Assembly: GCA_030704615.1 (NCBI GenBank)
Contig: CM060733.1
Location: 66,340,001 to 66,404,000 of the forward strand
DNA: 64,000 nt
Origin: Takakia lepidozioides
Lineage: Eukaryota; Streptophyta; Takakiopsida; Takakiales; Takakiaceae
Direction of reading: 5' to 3'
Shown here one piece after another: positions 32,350 to 43,234 of this stretch. The notes under the pieces are model-generated. The model did no database searches, was not told the DNA's origin, and saw only the letters and a list, made by a program, of their open reading frames with translations. The position numbers and the translations under genes were made by a program. Positions within the stretch are counted from its first letter, which is position 1; each line of letters starts with the position of its first letter.

Positions 32350-32944
32350 GGTATGGGATGGAACTGAAGGTAACACCCAATGATCCTCAGACTTGGAATA
32401 AGTCTGAAACCGCATCTGCATCTTTTGCTGCTCAATGTGATAGCGTGAAATGAAACAAACAGCATAGTATAGTCCACAACCCATGACCAAACTAGGTACC
32501 TCTCTGGTCTTGGTGTAGATGTACCCATGAACAATCTGGAAGGCAATTAATTCCTTCAGATGGTACCTGCCTCAGACCAGTACCGTGCAAAATGGTGATC
32601 CTCAATGGGTCGGTCATTCGGAAGAACCTTAGTCCGAGTTGCTACTGGTAACCAAATGCGCATGATCTGGTAATAGTGTGCCAAAGACTCTGGAGGACTG
32701 AATTCTTTCCAAGCCAAATCCATAACAATGGGAATTTGGTTGAAGGGCATAATCATAGCCCGATTGTACTCAAGTGCAGCAAGAGTAGTAGGTGGGTTAA
32801 AAGAAACATCCCCCCAAATCTCAGATTGCTGCAGTGCCATAGTATCAACAGTGTCGACCTGATGTGGTTGCTGTGATATTGGCGCACTGTCCCTCCTGAT
32901 GTTGGCAAGTCCTGCACCTCCTGTGATGAAGATTGGATCCGCCT
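32350..32944 (-). pseudogene. Unknown minus-strand gene fragment with one frameshift
   Basis: Minus strand, from an AG acceptor-like site at 32945: DPIFITGGAGLANIRRDSAP, MALQQSEIWGDVSFNPPTTL, NQIPIVMDLAWKEFSPPESL, RPIEDHHFARYWSEAGTI. Then a TGA, and one frame over KELIAFQIVHGYIYTKTREV and GCGLYYAVCFISRYHIEQQ. The composition and continuity look like real coding sequence, but I do not recognise the family. It ends close to the boundary of element B. Confidence 0.4.
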
Positions 32945-33205
32945 AATTTTCCACCGCCAAATGTATTTAGTATCAATGTGCGCGTCATCGACAAACATCA
33001 TTTTGTAAGATTTTTAGCTGCAGAATTTAGAGTATAATTCATGAACTTTGTCATGAGTTCAAACGTCCCTTTTGTATTACCAATAGTCACATACGGGATG
33101 GTTTGGGATTGCATTATTTACATACTGTATTAGGATAAGAGAATAGAGATAGTATACATTAATTTTAGAAGACAAACACCACGAAGGAAGAAGTAGTGGA
33201 GCAAG

Positions 33206-34285
33206 ATGGCGGACAATGAAGAAATGGTGGACAACGCACACACTACTCATCAAGCCAATGATCAGACGGTGTGGATAATGGAGCGCTTACACGAATTGCA
33301 GAATGTTCTTGTCACGACCCAACAACAAAACAATGTGTTGATGGAGGAGCTTAAACAAGTGAGACAATCAACCGCCCCGGGACTGGTTGCTGATGGGTCG
33401 GATACGTTACTGCAAAAGATGACCAAGACGTGCAAGGTCGAGCCGTAGAAAAGAAGTCGCACCATGGGAGTGCTAGAAGGATGGATTTATCGAATGGAGG
33501 TACATCTGTCATATTTCCCTACATCAACCGATTTGGACCACGGAATGTTCATACGATCTTTTCTACTCGACAATGCTTCAACATGGTTACAGACATGGGA
33601 GAGAAGACAGATTGCAAAATGAGAACCTTTATAATGGAACACTTTGAAAGCGGGACTGCTTCAACAATTCAAGGCAGTAGATGCTGTTACAACTGCTCGA
33701 ATGAAATTATGGAATTTGAAACAACGCGGGAGTGTGCAAAATTACATTGAAGATTTTTTGAATCTTCAGGTCCATATCGAAGACATGAGTCATGCAGAAG
33801 TTTTAGACAATTTCAAAAAATGATTGAAGAAGAAAATTCAAGGAGAGGTAATTTTACGCAACCCGGTTGATGTCCACAAAGCGATTTCATTGGCCCAAAA
33901 GATTGAAGGGACGCTACCAAGATACAATGAAGGTATACACGTTCTATTGAACCAATACGAACCAACGCCTATGGAGCTTGGAAATCTTCGAAGACGAGAT
34001 AACTTCCAATACTTTCAAATAAATAGGCTGGGAATCAGATATGAGGAAGATAACACACAACGGCGAATAAAATTGAATGACAAGGATGTGACCTCCTCAA
34101 CATTCTCACGAACAGAAAGACAAAGGGAAACTAGACAATGTTACAACTGTGGAAAATACGGACATCTTGCGGCCAACTGCCGAAGTGGAAGGTACAATCG
34201 TCAAACTTATCGAAGACCTCTTAACAGTTTAAGGAAAGGAGAAGATAACGAACATCACAATGAGCAGGAAAACGAGAACAACTAG
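33206..34285 (+). pseudogene. Chromovirus Gag
   Basis: Starts MADNEEMVDNAHTTHQANDQ. The capsid region is spread over two frames with breaks near 33445 and 33820, and a CCHC zinc knuckle CYNCGKYGHLAANC is near 34139-34180. Packaging protein of the retroelement; frameshifted. Confidence 0.75.
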
Positions 34286-34368
34286 TAAGTAGATCTCGCG
34301 GTCTTACTGGTTCTACAAAGAAGAGGAAAGGCGAAGGGCCCTACAAGGAGAAGAGACAAATCCATCAT

Positions 34369-37300
34369 GTGGGCAAGAAAGAGACGCAGTTAATTGTGGC
34401 AGATGAAACCTTGGAAGATATTCATGTGAGAGTGTTGATAAACCCTGGGGCAACAGAAAATTTCTTATTTAGAAATGCTGCCTTGAAACTAGGACTCCCC
34501 TTAGAAAAGGATGAAAGAGAGGAAGTAGAAATGCCAAATGGACATACAGAGGCTATTGAGACACTATCTAAAAACATAGAGTTGTCGATCGGTAAATATA
34601 GAGAAACCTGCCTTGGATGGAATCTCACAACCCTGATGTTGATTGGCGTCGAAAGATAGTCAAAACCTAGAATTAGAAAATATGGGGAGATCGAGTGAGG
34701 ACACCATGTCAAAACCTACCATCATTTGTTAAATGTACTACAGCTATATGTAAGAAAGACGTATTATATGTAGGTTTAATAAGAGACGTGGAAAATCCAA
34801 AAAAAAACATGAGTGAGGTCCCTATAGAATTACAGAATGTATTGAAAGAGTTCAAAAATGTTTTTCCAGATGACCTACCAGCACGGCTTTCGCCAAAGAG
34901 AAGAGTAGATCATAAGATTGAGGTTATTCCAAGTAGTACTCCTTCTTGTAAAGTCCCTTATCGATTAGCACCAAACGAGTTGGAAGAATGTAAGGCTCAA
35001 GTCGAGGACCTACTATCAAAAGGCTTTATAAGACCAAGTGTATCCCCGTATGGAGCGCCGGTGTTGTTTGTAAAGAAAAAAAATGAAGCAATGCGCATGT
35101 GCATTGATTATCGAGCACTCAACCAGCAGACAGTGAAGAACAAGTACCCGTTATCACGCATGGACGATCTATTTGACCAACTGCGAGGAACAAAATACTT
35201 TACGAAGCTTGATTTGAGGAGTGGATACAACCAAATTTGAGTCGCTGATGAAAATGTATATAAGACCGCTTTCCGCAAAAGGTATGGACATTTTGAATAC
35301 ATGGTTATGCCATTTGGTCTCACCAATGCCCCAGCCACATTCATGGGCCTCATGAATTGTATCTTCCGCCCATTCTTAGATAGATTTGGGATAGTCTTTT
35401 TAGATGATATTTTGATATATAGTAACAGCCTTGTCGAGCATAGAAACCACCTCAAACAAGTATTACAAGTTCTCCGTGAGAATCAGCTATATGCCAAAGC
35501 ATCTAAATGTAAGTTTGGAAAACAAGAAGTAGATTATCTTGGGCATCGTGTGAGTAGAAAGGGAATTGAGGTAATGAGTGAGAAAATAGAAGCTATTCAG
35601 TAGTGGATAGCCCCTCAAGACATTACCCAATTAAGGAGTTTTCTTGGCCTTGCCGGATTCTGTAGACGATTTGTACGGACATTCTCAAAGATTGCCCAAC
35701 CATTGACAAATCTTTTGGGCAAAGGAATTAGAGGGAAGTGAGGTACAGAAGAGGAGTTAGCATTTCAGGCCTTGAAGGATGCGTTGCTTCATGCCCCGAT
35801 CTTGAAATAGTATGATCCGATAAGACTAATCTCTCGGTAGATGCGTCAGGCTCAGCAGTGGGTGGGGTGTTACAACAAGAATGAGAATATGGATGGCACC
35901 CAGTGACATATTTTTCTCGCAAATTGTTACCTGCGGAACAAAATTACCATACAACCGAACGAGAAGAATTGGCTATTGTTTTGGCTACAAAACATTGGAA
36001 GCACTATCTTGGAGACAAAGAGTTCATAGTGGAGACAGACCATAAACCGTTTGTGTACTTGGAGACACAAAAAGATCTATCGAAGAGACAGATTCGTTGG
36101 GCGGAGTGGCGATAACAATTTAACATGAAGATCGTCTATGTGGAGGGAAAACAGCAATTGGTGGATGCAATGACAAGGATGACGCACATGAACACATTGA
36201 TAGAAATCAACATTCAACCCGATTGGTGGAACAAGATAGTGGCGGCTTCTAAAGATGATGGGGAGATCGTGGACGCTAAGAAGAAGGGCAAAGTGACAGA
36301 AGTTCGAGGGTTGGTATTCAGGAAGGTAAACTTTTGATCCCTGATGAACCTGCATTGAAGACAAAAGTCTTGTTTGAAGCTCATGATACGGCGATAATAT
36401 GACATGTTGGAGTTGAAAAAACATTCGAACAACTAAAACAAACATTTTATTGGCCGTGGATGTGAGACAAGGTGGAGGCGTACGTTCGAAGTTGCATGAA
36501 ATGTCAACAAAACAAGTCAACAAACCGCAAGCCAACAGGTCTTTTACAACCACTATCAGTACCAAACAGACGTTGAGAACATATGAGCATGGATTTAGTT
36601 TGTGAGTTATCTCAAACTTTATCGGGATACGACACTATAGTGGTCTTTGTAGACCAATTGAGTAAGATGATACACATCCGTCCCACTAGAAAATCCGTCA
36701 CTGCACCTAAACTAGCTCGACTATATCTGGAAGCGGTCTATTCCCATCATGGGCTATCTAAAGTTCTCATTACTGACAGGGTACCCAATTTATTAGCTTG
36801 TTTTGGAAAAACTTATTTGGTCTTTTCAAAACCAAATTAGCTATGTCAACAGCCTATCATCCGGAGTCAGATGGGTAGACAGAGCGAGCGAATCGTACAA
36901 TTGAAGACATGTTGCGGGCCTTTATGTTAGAAGAACAAGAAGAGTCGGATTGGTTATTACCATTGGTAGAATTTTCATACAATAACTCGGTCAACGCGTC
37001 AACGAAAGAAACTCCTTTCTTTTTAATGTATGGTGAACACCCAAATGTGCCAACAACTCTTACAAAGTTCAAGTTACCAAATGAGGAGTTATCCAAGGTA
37101 GCCGCGACTAACGCATTTGTGCAACAAATTCAACGGGGAATACGTCAAGCTAAAGAGAAGCTGATGGTTGCCCAAAATCACCAAAAACAGTATGCAAATG
37201 CACATCGACAAGATGAGGAGTTTGCAGTTGGGGATCAAGTGTGGTTGTCTACAACCAATTTACACATCATTGGATCGCGAAAACTAGGGGCACGGTTCAT

Positions 37301-37480
37301 TGGTCATTTTTCGATCATTAAACGTATTGGAGTAGTAGCATACAAGCTGGAGTTACCACCACATATGAAGATCCACCCGGTGTTTCACGTTTCTCTACTA
37401 CGTCGTTACAAACCTCGACCATTTGCAATATTCAAAGATAATCAAGAACCACAACCTTTACCAAAGTTGATAGACGGAAA
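34369..37480 (+). pseudogene. Chromovirus Pol (protease, RT, RNase H, integrase)
   Basis: Protease near 34425: VLINPGATENFLFRNAAL, with Asn in place of the catalytic Asp. RT 34860-35600: [32 protein letters not shown] then a [16 protein letters not shown], and the FLDD active site in [12 protein letters not shown]. RNase H 35840-36110 is damaged (TEREELAIVLATKHWKHYL is clear). Integrase 36360-37480: zinc finger with SCMKCQQNK, core SMDLV, ITDR and HPESDG-TERAN (with TAG), and a C-terminal GPY-like region ending in HPVFHVSLLRRYKP. Multiple stops and frameshifts. Confidence 0.85.
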
Positions 37481-37481
37481 T

Positions 37482-37676
37482 GAATAGTGGGAGGTCGACC
37501 GTGTTCTGAAAAAACGCACATACAAACGAGGGCGACATGAGGTGTTGGAGTATTTGGTTTTATGGAAAAGATTTCCATTATATGAAGCTACCTGGGAATC
37601 GGTGCAAAATCTCGCAAATGCTCAATTGGCAATTCAAGCTTTTGAAAATTCGAACAACGAGGACGTTGCTTCTTGA
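37482..37676 (+). pseudogene. Chromodomain of the chromovirus integrase
   Basis: WEVDRVLKKRTYKRGRHEVL, YLVLWKRFPLYEATWESVQN: the aromatic cage and WE motif of a chromodomain, which directs integration to marked chromatin. It is separated from the integrase by a TAG at 37485-37487. Confidence 0.85.
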
Positions 37677-37685
37677 AAGAGGGGA

Positions 37686-38064
37686 TGATTATAACATGGT
37701 AGAATCTAGAAGGTTCTAGATGGAAGAGGAAAGTTTCCTAAAAGTTTCCAAAATAACTAGGAAGGTTCCTAGGAAATTTGACTTAACGAAGTTTGACTTG
37801 AGGCTCTCAAGTCAAACCTATAAGATATTTATATTATGGAGAGAAGGTCAAATGTTTGATAAAGTCATATTGTGGAGAATATGTCAAACCTAGGAAGGTT
37901 GACTTTAGGAGGTTTTGACTTGAGGCTCTCAAGTCAAACCTTTAAAATAATCATATTGTGAAGGGTATATAAACATGCAATGAAAGCCTAGAAGGCATCG
38001 AGTTATTTTGGGAAAAAGTTGAGAAATACTTCTATTTTAGTTTGTGTAGATCCTGGGTGTTACA
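37686..38064 (+). repeat. 3' LTR of the chromovirus
   Basis: Starts TGATTATAAC right after the purine tract GAAAGAGGGGA and ends GGGTGTTACA, 379 bp. It contains two copies of a hairpin word GACTTGAGGCTCTCAAGTC (near 37794 and 37917) and a TATA-like GGGTATATAAAC near 37965. Confidence 0.82.
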
Positions 38065-39330
38065 TGCCGCAACGGAAGAGAAAACATGGATGAGACTGGA
38101 AAGCTTCTCCATTTTTATCTCTTAGCTTACAACTGGTTATCCCTCCGTTCTTCCTTTTTCTGTGCAGCTCTCCCCTTTTCCAGATTTCTTTTCTCACCCT
38201 TGCATGACAAAATATTCTCTGGGTATCATGTAGAACACTGCACCCTTCCTACATGTTGTGCAATTACACCAAGGCAACACATCCAGCAGGACCAGATACA
38301 GAATTTCTGAGTTGATATCTCAAGGATGCCCCACATTCCGTGTTTGGTCATTTTCTCTTCCCAAACAAGGCCCTCCATTCTGAGTGCTTTCAGAGACAAT
38401 TCAGGTTTGTCAGTCAGTGATAAAGAGCCCATTATCTACATCTACATTCTACCCCATCCTTACCTTTTGCATTCAGCTTTGAACCAACAGAGTTCTCAAA
38501 CTAAATCCCCTCATTCTGGGATCAAACATCAGGTTTCAGCTTCAGTAAGGCAACTACACTAAACAGCTTAAAATAATTTTCCACTTCATCCCTCTGATGT
38601 ATGCATGCCACATAAATTCAGAATACCCTAGTTCTCCAATGAAACATTATCACCCTCATCTTTCTATTGTTAAAAAGACAGCTAACCCTACTGGTTTGTG
38701 CTCTACTGTGCTCAAAATTGCATGTACATTTGACATCAAACTTCAATGCAACATTGAGTCCAGATTCATGCTACTGGAAACAGATGATCTGAAACAAAAG
38801 AAACATCATACACTTAGTGACTTGCATCTGCCCTCTAATCAATATTCCCACAAACATATGCATCCTCTCACATCCTCTCCACAATCTCCCTGGTTTGAAA
38901 TCAGGTCACCTCCATTCCATTTCTCAAAATCTTATCTCCTACATCAGTCTTGCTTGAGAGCTCCTAAGTCAAAAGCAACAACAACTATTCTAAGTCCCAA
39001 GAAAAGGACGTCAGGCATCATCGCACTTAGCTGTTCTTATATCCTCCCCTAAGTGAGGCTCATCCCCCGTTTCTGCTGCCATCAGGTCTCATTCGCCATT
39101 GTCACTGCCATGCTGGCACACCCAAAAGGACATGGTACATTACTCTATGGCAAAAATCTTTCACTTCCGTTTCAGCCGTTCGTCATGAATTCTGCACACT
39201 TGACAGGCTCTAATTTCCACGATCTGCAGCACTAATCACTATGTAGCCAGTCCTTTCTGCGCCTTACTTTATCTCTACTACTATTTACACTTCTAAACTA
39301 TAATGAAAACTTAGTATGAGCAGGTTACCC
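38065..39330. other. No recognisable gene
   Basis: Pyrimidine-rich DNA similar in style to 17641-19000. No motif was found. Confidence 0.3.
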
Positions 39331-39420
39331 GCATCTGATCGTCATAAACAGGTTCGTCGTGTATATAATCGTCACAAATAGGTCCGCCATGCATCTGATC
39401 GTCATAAACAGGGCCGCCAT
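39331..39420 (+). repeat. 30-bp tandem repeat, three units
   Basis: Units at 39331, 39361 and 39391 centred on AATCGTCATAAACAGG or its variants. Confidence 0.85.
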
Positions 39421-40200
39421 GTCTAATCGCCACCATCCTCCAGCGCATCCTTGCCATCCTTCCCTAAAACAAGCTAATTGCTACGATACAGAAGCCCTAC
39501 CGCGTCAGATTTGTTGCTCTGTCCATACACATGTCAGTAACCCTATCTTTTAAAGATACACCAAGTCATCACGCCACTACCCTCTCTGCCTGCCGCATGT
39601 CATCCTTCAAAATCAACGATCTCAAAGCAAAATGGCAGAACTGACACACTACACTAAGCCATCATTCCCTCGTGAGATCATTTCCAGGCAAGAATCACAA
39701 AGGCCATGTGGCTCTGCTTCTCTCCACCTGCAGCTGCACATATGCCGATATGCCCTTCCCCATAGGTCATTCCTCAGCAGTAAGAATCATCAAGCCCATG
39801 CGGCACTGCCGCTCTTCATTTTCCAGGAAAGAGTCACAAAGCCATGCGGCACCGCCTCCCTTTGTATAGAAGTTGCACACATGCCAAGTTGTTCCTTGGC
39901 AGCTTATCCTTTAAGAACCCTGCCCTCTGGATAACCCAAATCATCACTCATGAGCCACTGCCCTCACCATTTCTTCCCATCTGCAGCGGTTCATCACGTC
40001 AAGCTGCTTCTCCACGCAAGCTCATCCTCCAGCATTCAATGAAAAGACGAATGGCGGCACCGCTTGCATTTTCTGACAGCTGCTGCACCACATCCTTAGC
40101 TGCTCTCTGCTCTTGCTCATTCCACAGCCTCTCAGCAAAATCCTCCTGCTCGTTCTTCTTCTGCGCATAGCATCCCGTAGGGCATTCCCCGCCATCGCGC
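39421..40200. other. Repeat-like DNA with eroded GCGGCACCGC words
   Basis: CATGCGGCACTGCCGC near 39798, CATGCGGCACCGCC near 39843 and ATGGCGGCACCGCTTGC near 40052 resemble half-eroded element B/D palindromes. No gene is recognised. Confidence 0.35.
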
Positions 40201-40204
40201 ATAG

Positions 40205-40545
40205 ATGAAGTTCATTCATCTCCCGGATGAAAAACACACCTGGCCATACGTTCATCCTCATGATAATAAATCATGTATGAACTATGTTCATCTGATGGAT
40301 GAAAAATCGCAGGTACTTAGGCTATATCCTGGCCGAGCATTCCCCAATGTTCCCATGATGTTCCTAGAACACGGATGTACTTCATTCATCCACCGGATGA
40401 AAAATCCATTGTTTCATAGCTTGCTTCCATCTAGGGGAAAATCCTTTTCTCAACTCTTGAAATAACCTGGCAAGTATGGATGAACTCCGCCATCGTTGGG
40501 ATGATAAATGAGGGTAAAATCCGTCCATTCACTGGATGAAATAGA
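40205..40545. repeat. Dispersed TTCATCC...GGATGAA hairpin words
   Basis: TTCATCTCCCGGATGAAAAA (40214), TTCATCTGATGGATGAAAAA (40284), TTCATCCACCGGATGAAAAA (40386) and TCCATTCACTGGATGAA (40525), spaced about 70-140 bp. Confidence 0.75.
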
Positions 40546-40659
40546 ATCACAGGGATAGCTCAACTTCATTCCCACTGGTATCAGAATCCCTATTTTGTAT
40601 AAGTGCAGAATTTGAACAAGTAACAACAAATTTTTTAATGTCACTCCCGTGCATTCACA

Positions 40660-40750
40660 CTACAGTCTGTAGTCAGGTCATGTCGGATTGGTCTGTGAGA
40701 ACCACCATGGTGCATCTGAGCAGGAAAAGATTGAAACACAGCCTGCATAG
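40660..40750 (-). repeat. Minus-strand fragment of the 441-bp unit
   Basis: Inverse of 28060-28115 (GACCAATCCGACATGACCTG, with TGTTTCAATC). Confidence 0.75.
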
Positions 40751-41149
40751 ATTAACAATAGACAGATCCAATAATGAGAACCACTACCATGAGCGTGCTA
40801 GACAAACATCTTCATTGTCATTAATCAACGCACTGCCACTCTAACGGATACATCATCATGTCTGCATAGGTAAAAATGCCAACTAGAAATAACATGGTAA
40901 CAGATAAGCTTTCTAGACCTGTTAACCATGCATTCCTGTTGAAGAAATTTTATGCTTGTTACTTGGTCTGCATGCAAACAGCACTAACACAGACATCTTC
41001 ATCAGCTCCTAATTAGGGATGCATACTAGTATACACTTCCAATAAACTCCATTCTTTTAAGAGATTAATTAATCTCTAATCTCTTTCCCTCTCTCACACA
41101 CAAATACAAACAAGTAGAGTGACAGGCAGTGAAATCACAGTCCCCTGCC
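40751..41149. other. No recognisable gene
   Basis: AT-rich intergenic DNA, possibly including more of the organellar intron. Confidence 0.3.
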
Positions 41150-41504
41150 AAATTTTTCTCCAATGAGGGGCTAGAGCAGCACAGCTGAACTAGCTTGTGA
41201 TTTGTAGGTTGTGCACATTTATGGCTGAGTTCCCATAATCCCCAGAATAAGCTCATGCATGGGTTGATAACCAAAGGGGACTGAACCCTGGACGGTGTTT
41301 TGTAGCCAATATCCACCTCTACAAGATTCCCGGAACGGAGCCGTATGACGCGAGAGTGTCACGTACGGTTCCTTGAGAAGGGAGTGGATACCTATTCTTG
41401 GGCCCGATCGGGCCACGGAGCTGCGCCCCTACTCTCCTAGTCCATGTACATTGCCTTTTCCAGGAGGTCGGCTGCCCATCCCAGATATTCCTATTTTGCA
41501 GTGG
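41150..41504 (+). other. nad1: Nuclear mitochondrial insert: nad1 intron 3' end and exon start
   Basis: A group II intron domain V is followed by a domain VI-like stem and then by exon codons CTLPFPGGRLPIPDIPIL, which match plant NAD1 starting at residue 243 (CTLLFLGGWLPILDLPIF). That is exactly the site of intron nad1i728. Three Pro codons stand where the protein has Leu and one Arg (CGG) where it has Trp, as in unedited mitochondrial DNA that needs C-to-U editing. Homology ends near 41504. The left border is uncertain. Confidence 0.82.
41338..41371 (+). ncRNA. Group II intron domain V
   Basis: 34 nt, GAGCCGTATG at the 5' side and ACGTACGGTTC at the 3' side, AGC catalytic triad, GAGA-type loop. 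Part of the mitochondrial insert, not expressed as an intron here. Confidence 0.9.
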
Positions 41505-41559
41505 TCATCAAGGACCGAGACCAAGAAACTCGCACCCCCTGGATTTCAAGAAGATCAAG

Positions 41560-42310
41560 AAGTTATTCACGGGCTACTAAGACCAAGCTGACTCTCCCAA
41601 GAACCTTGTAAACATCATGAAGAATACCAAATCATGGTACAAACAGTAGGAGTGAGACCATGATCTTGATTCATGGAATCAAAGTAGTGACATCCTTCAT
41701 CCACTAGGCCCACATGGCTACATGCAAAGAGAAGAGATATGAACGTGATATTGTTGGGCTTCCAGCCTTCCTGTTGCATTCTTTCAAATAGTTGCACACC
41801 CTCCCTACGACAGCCATGCTGGGCACATGCCGCTATCATCCCACTCCATGAGACCAAATCTCTTTTAGCCATGTTGTTGATCATTTGACGAGCATCCTTC
41901 ATGCCCCCGCATTTGGCATACATGTCCACAAGGGCATTCTCCAAATTATTGTATGGGACAATTCCAACTTTCATCACGTCAGCATGGACCTCTTTGCCTT
42001 TCTCCAGGGCTCCTAGGCTGGCACAAGCATTGAGAACACATATGAACGTGAACCTTCGAAGCTTCCCTACCACACCCATGCTGGGCATATCCCGAAGTCA
42101 CTCCACTCCATGAAACCACATTCTGTTTAGGCACACTTGCCATGCATCCATCATGCTCCCACATTTAGCATACATATATCGATAAGGATATTCTCCAAAA
42201 TGATATATGGCGCAATTCCACTGTTGTTGATGGCAACATGGACCTGCTTGCCCATTTCTAGGGCTTGTAGGCTGGCATAGGCATTGAGAATGCAAGTGAA
42301 TGTGACCCTG
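41560..42310 (-). pseudogene. PPR pseudogene, C-terminal PLS part
   Basis: Minus strand: FICVLNACASLGALEKGKEV, NALVDMYAKCGGMKDARQM, RDLVSWSGMIAACAQHG, ITFISLLFACSHVGLVDEG and FDSMNQDHGLTP. It then runs into part of the 441-bp repeat. Upstream pieces in other frames (QNVVSWSGVTSGYAQHG, SPRNGQAG) show frameshifts near 42090 and 42160. No E/DYW region is present. Confidence 0.82.
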
Positions 42311-42359
42311 TCAAGTCCCGCTGCATTCGCTCATAGATCTTGCAAGCCTCCCCACCATT

Positions 42360-42475
42360 GAAACACGGCCTGCTAAGACCAAGAAAACATTTCGGGCAGT
42401 CCGGGCAGGTCCCAACGGCCTGCTACGACCAAGAAAACATTCCGGGCAATCCGGGTAGGTCCCGAAAAAATTGAC
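42360..42475. repeat. Two-copy tandem repeat with CGGCCTGCTAAGACC
   Basis: CGGCCTGCTAAGACCAAGAA (42366) and CGGCCTGCTACGACCAAGAA (42417), each followed by a CGGGCAGTCCGGGCAGGTCC-like word, inverse of the 441-bp unit end. Confidence 0.8.
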
Positions 42476-43234
42476 AACGAAACGTGACAACGATGACATG
42501 GCACTATACCCTATATCTGCTCTACGCTAAACTAGCTTTCGGTCGTCGCTAGAATTTTCAAAGAATCTTATTTGACAAACCCTAAATTAGTCGGCCTGTA
42601 GAGTGCAAGCTCTCCTCCACAAACACTTTGTCAAGGCACCTACTCACAGCAACTGAGCATCCACACCCCTGCTGCACCCTGGCAAAACGTGGGGAAGCCA
42701 TGGTACCTAAGCAGAGAAGCAAACCAGACTTGATTGCAGTTTTGAGTATCATCACTTGCATGGCGAGGTGCTGGTAACTGTTCAGAATTCCAAGAACAAT
42801 TAGCTATTGAAGGAAAACTTATTGATTAGACAAACCCCTTGGAATGAAACAATAGGAGTGGGGTATACAATACAGAGATCACTCGGAGAGGTGCCACAGA
42901 CTTTCCCTGCAGTTGCTTGTAGACAATGCTTGGGTATCTGTGGAAAGAGAACTTTACTCTTCCCACTGGAAGTACTCCTACATACAGTCAAAACTTTAGG
43001 GCACTTGCTGACACACTGCATCCTTGTCCCTTCACTGGCTGTCACCCATATTTTGCTCACAATCTATGGCTACAGGGGTAGCAAACACAGTATACAGAAT
43101 ACAACTATCTCCCCTCCGCCCTGACTAAAGTAGACAGCTGAATGATGCTATTTGTACATGATTGTCAGCTCACCTCTGTTCCAAAAATCAAAAACTTGCT
43201 GGTATGGTTGCTACTTGGTCAGAGAAGCCTCGAG
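42476..43234. other. 3' flank of SMC6
   Basis: No second gene is seen. It may contain the SMC6 3' UTR on the minus strand. No long T run was found to suggest a retroposed poly(A) tail. Confidence 0.4.

Larger units (their letters stand above)
33206..38064 (+). mobile_element. Ty3 chromovirus, 5'-truncated, with 3' LTR
   Basis: Order gag, protease, reverse transcriptase, RNase H, integrase, chromodomain, polypurine tract and 3' LTR. No 5' LTR or primer-binding site matching the 3' LTR was found upstream of 33206, so the 5' end is missing or lost. Several nonsense codons (35238 TGA, 36466 TGA, 36876 TAG) make it inactive. Confidence 0.88.

Noticed and set aside
32770-33205. 5' LTR of the chromovirus
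   Set aside because: No match to the 3' LTR at 37686-38064 and no primer-binding site before gag.
41338-41371. Active group II intron or plastid insert
   Set aside because: Only the 3' end is present, and the downstream exon matches mitochondrial nad1 rather than a plastid gene.
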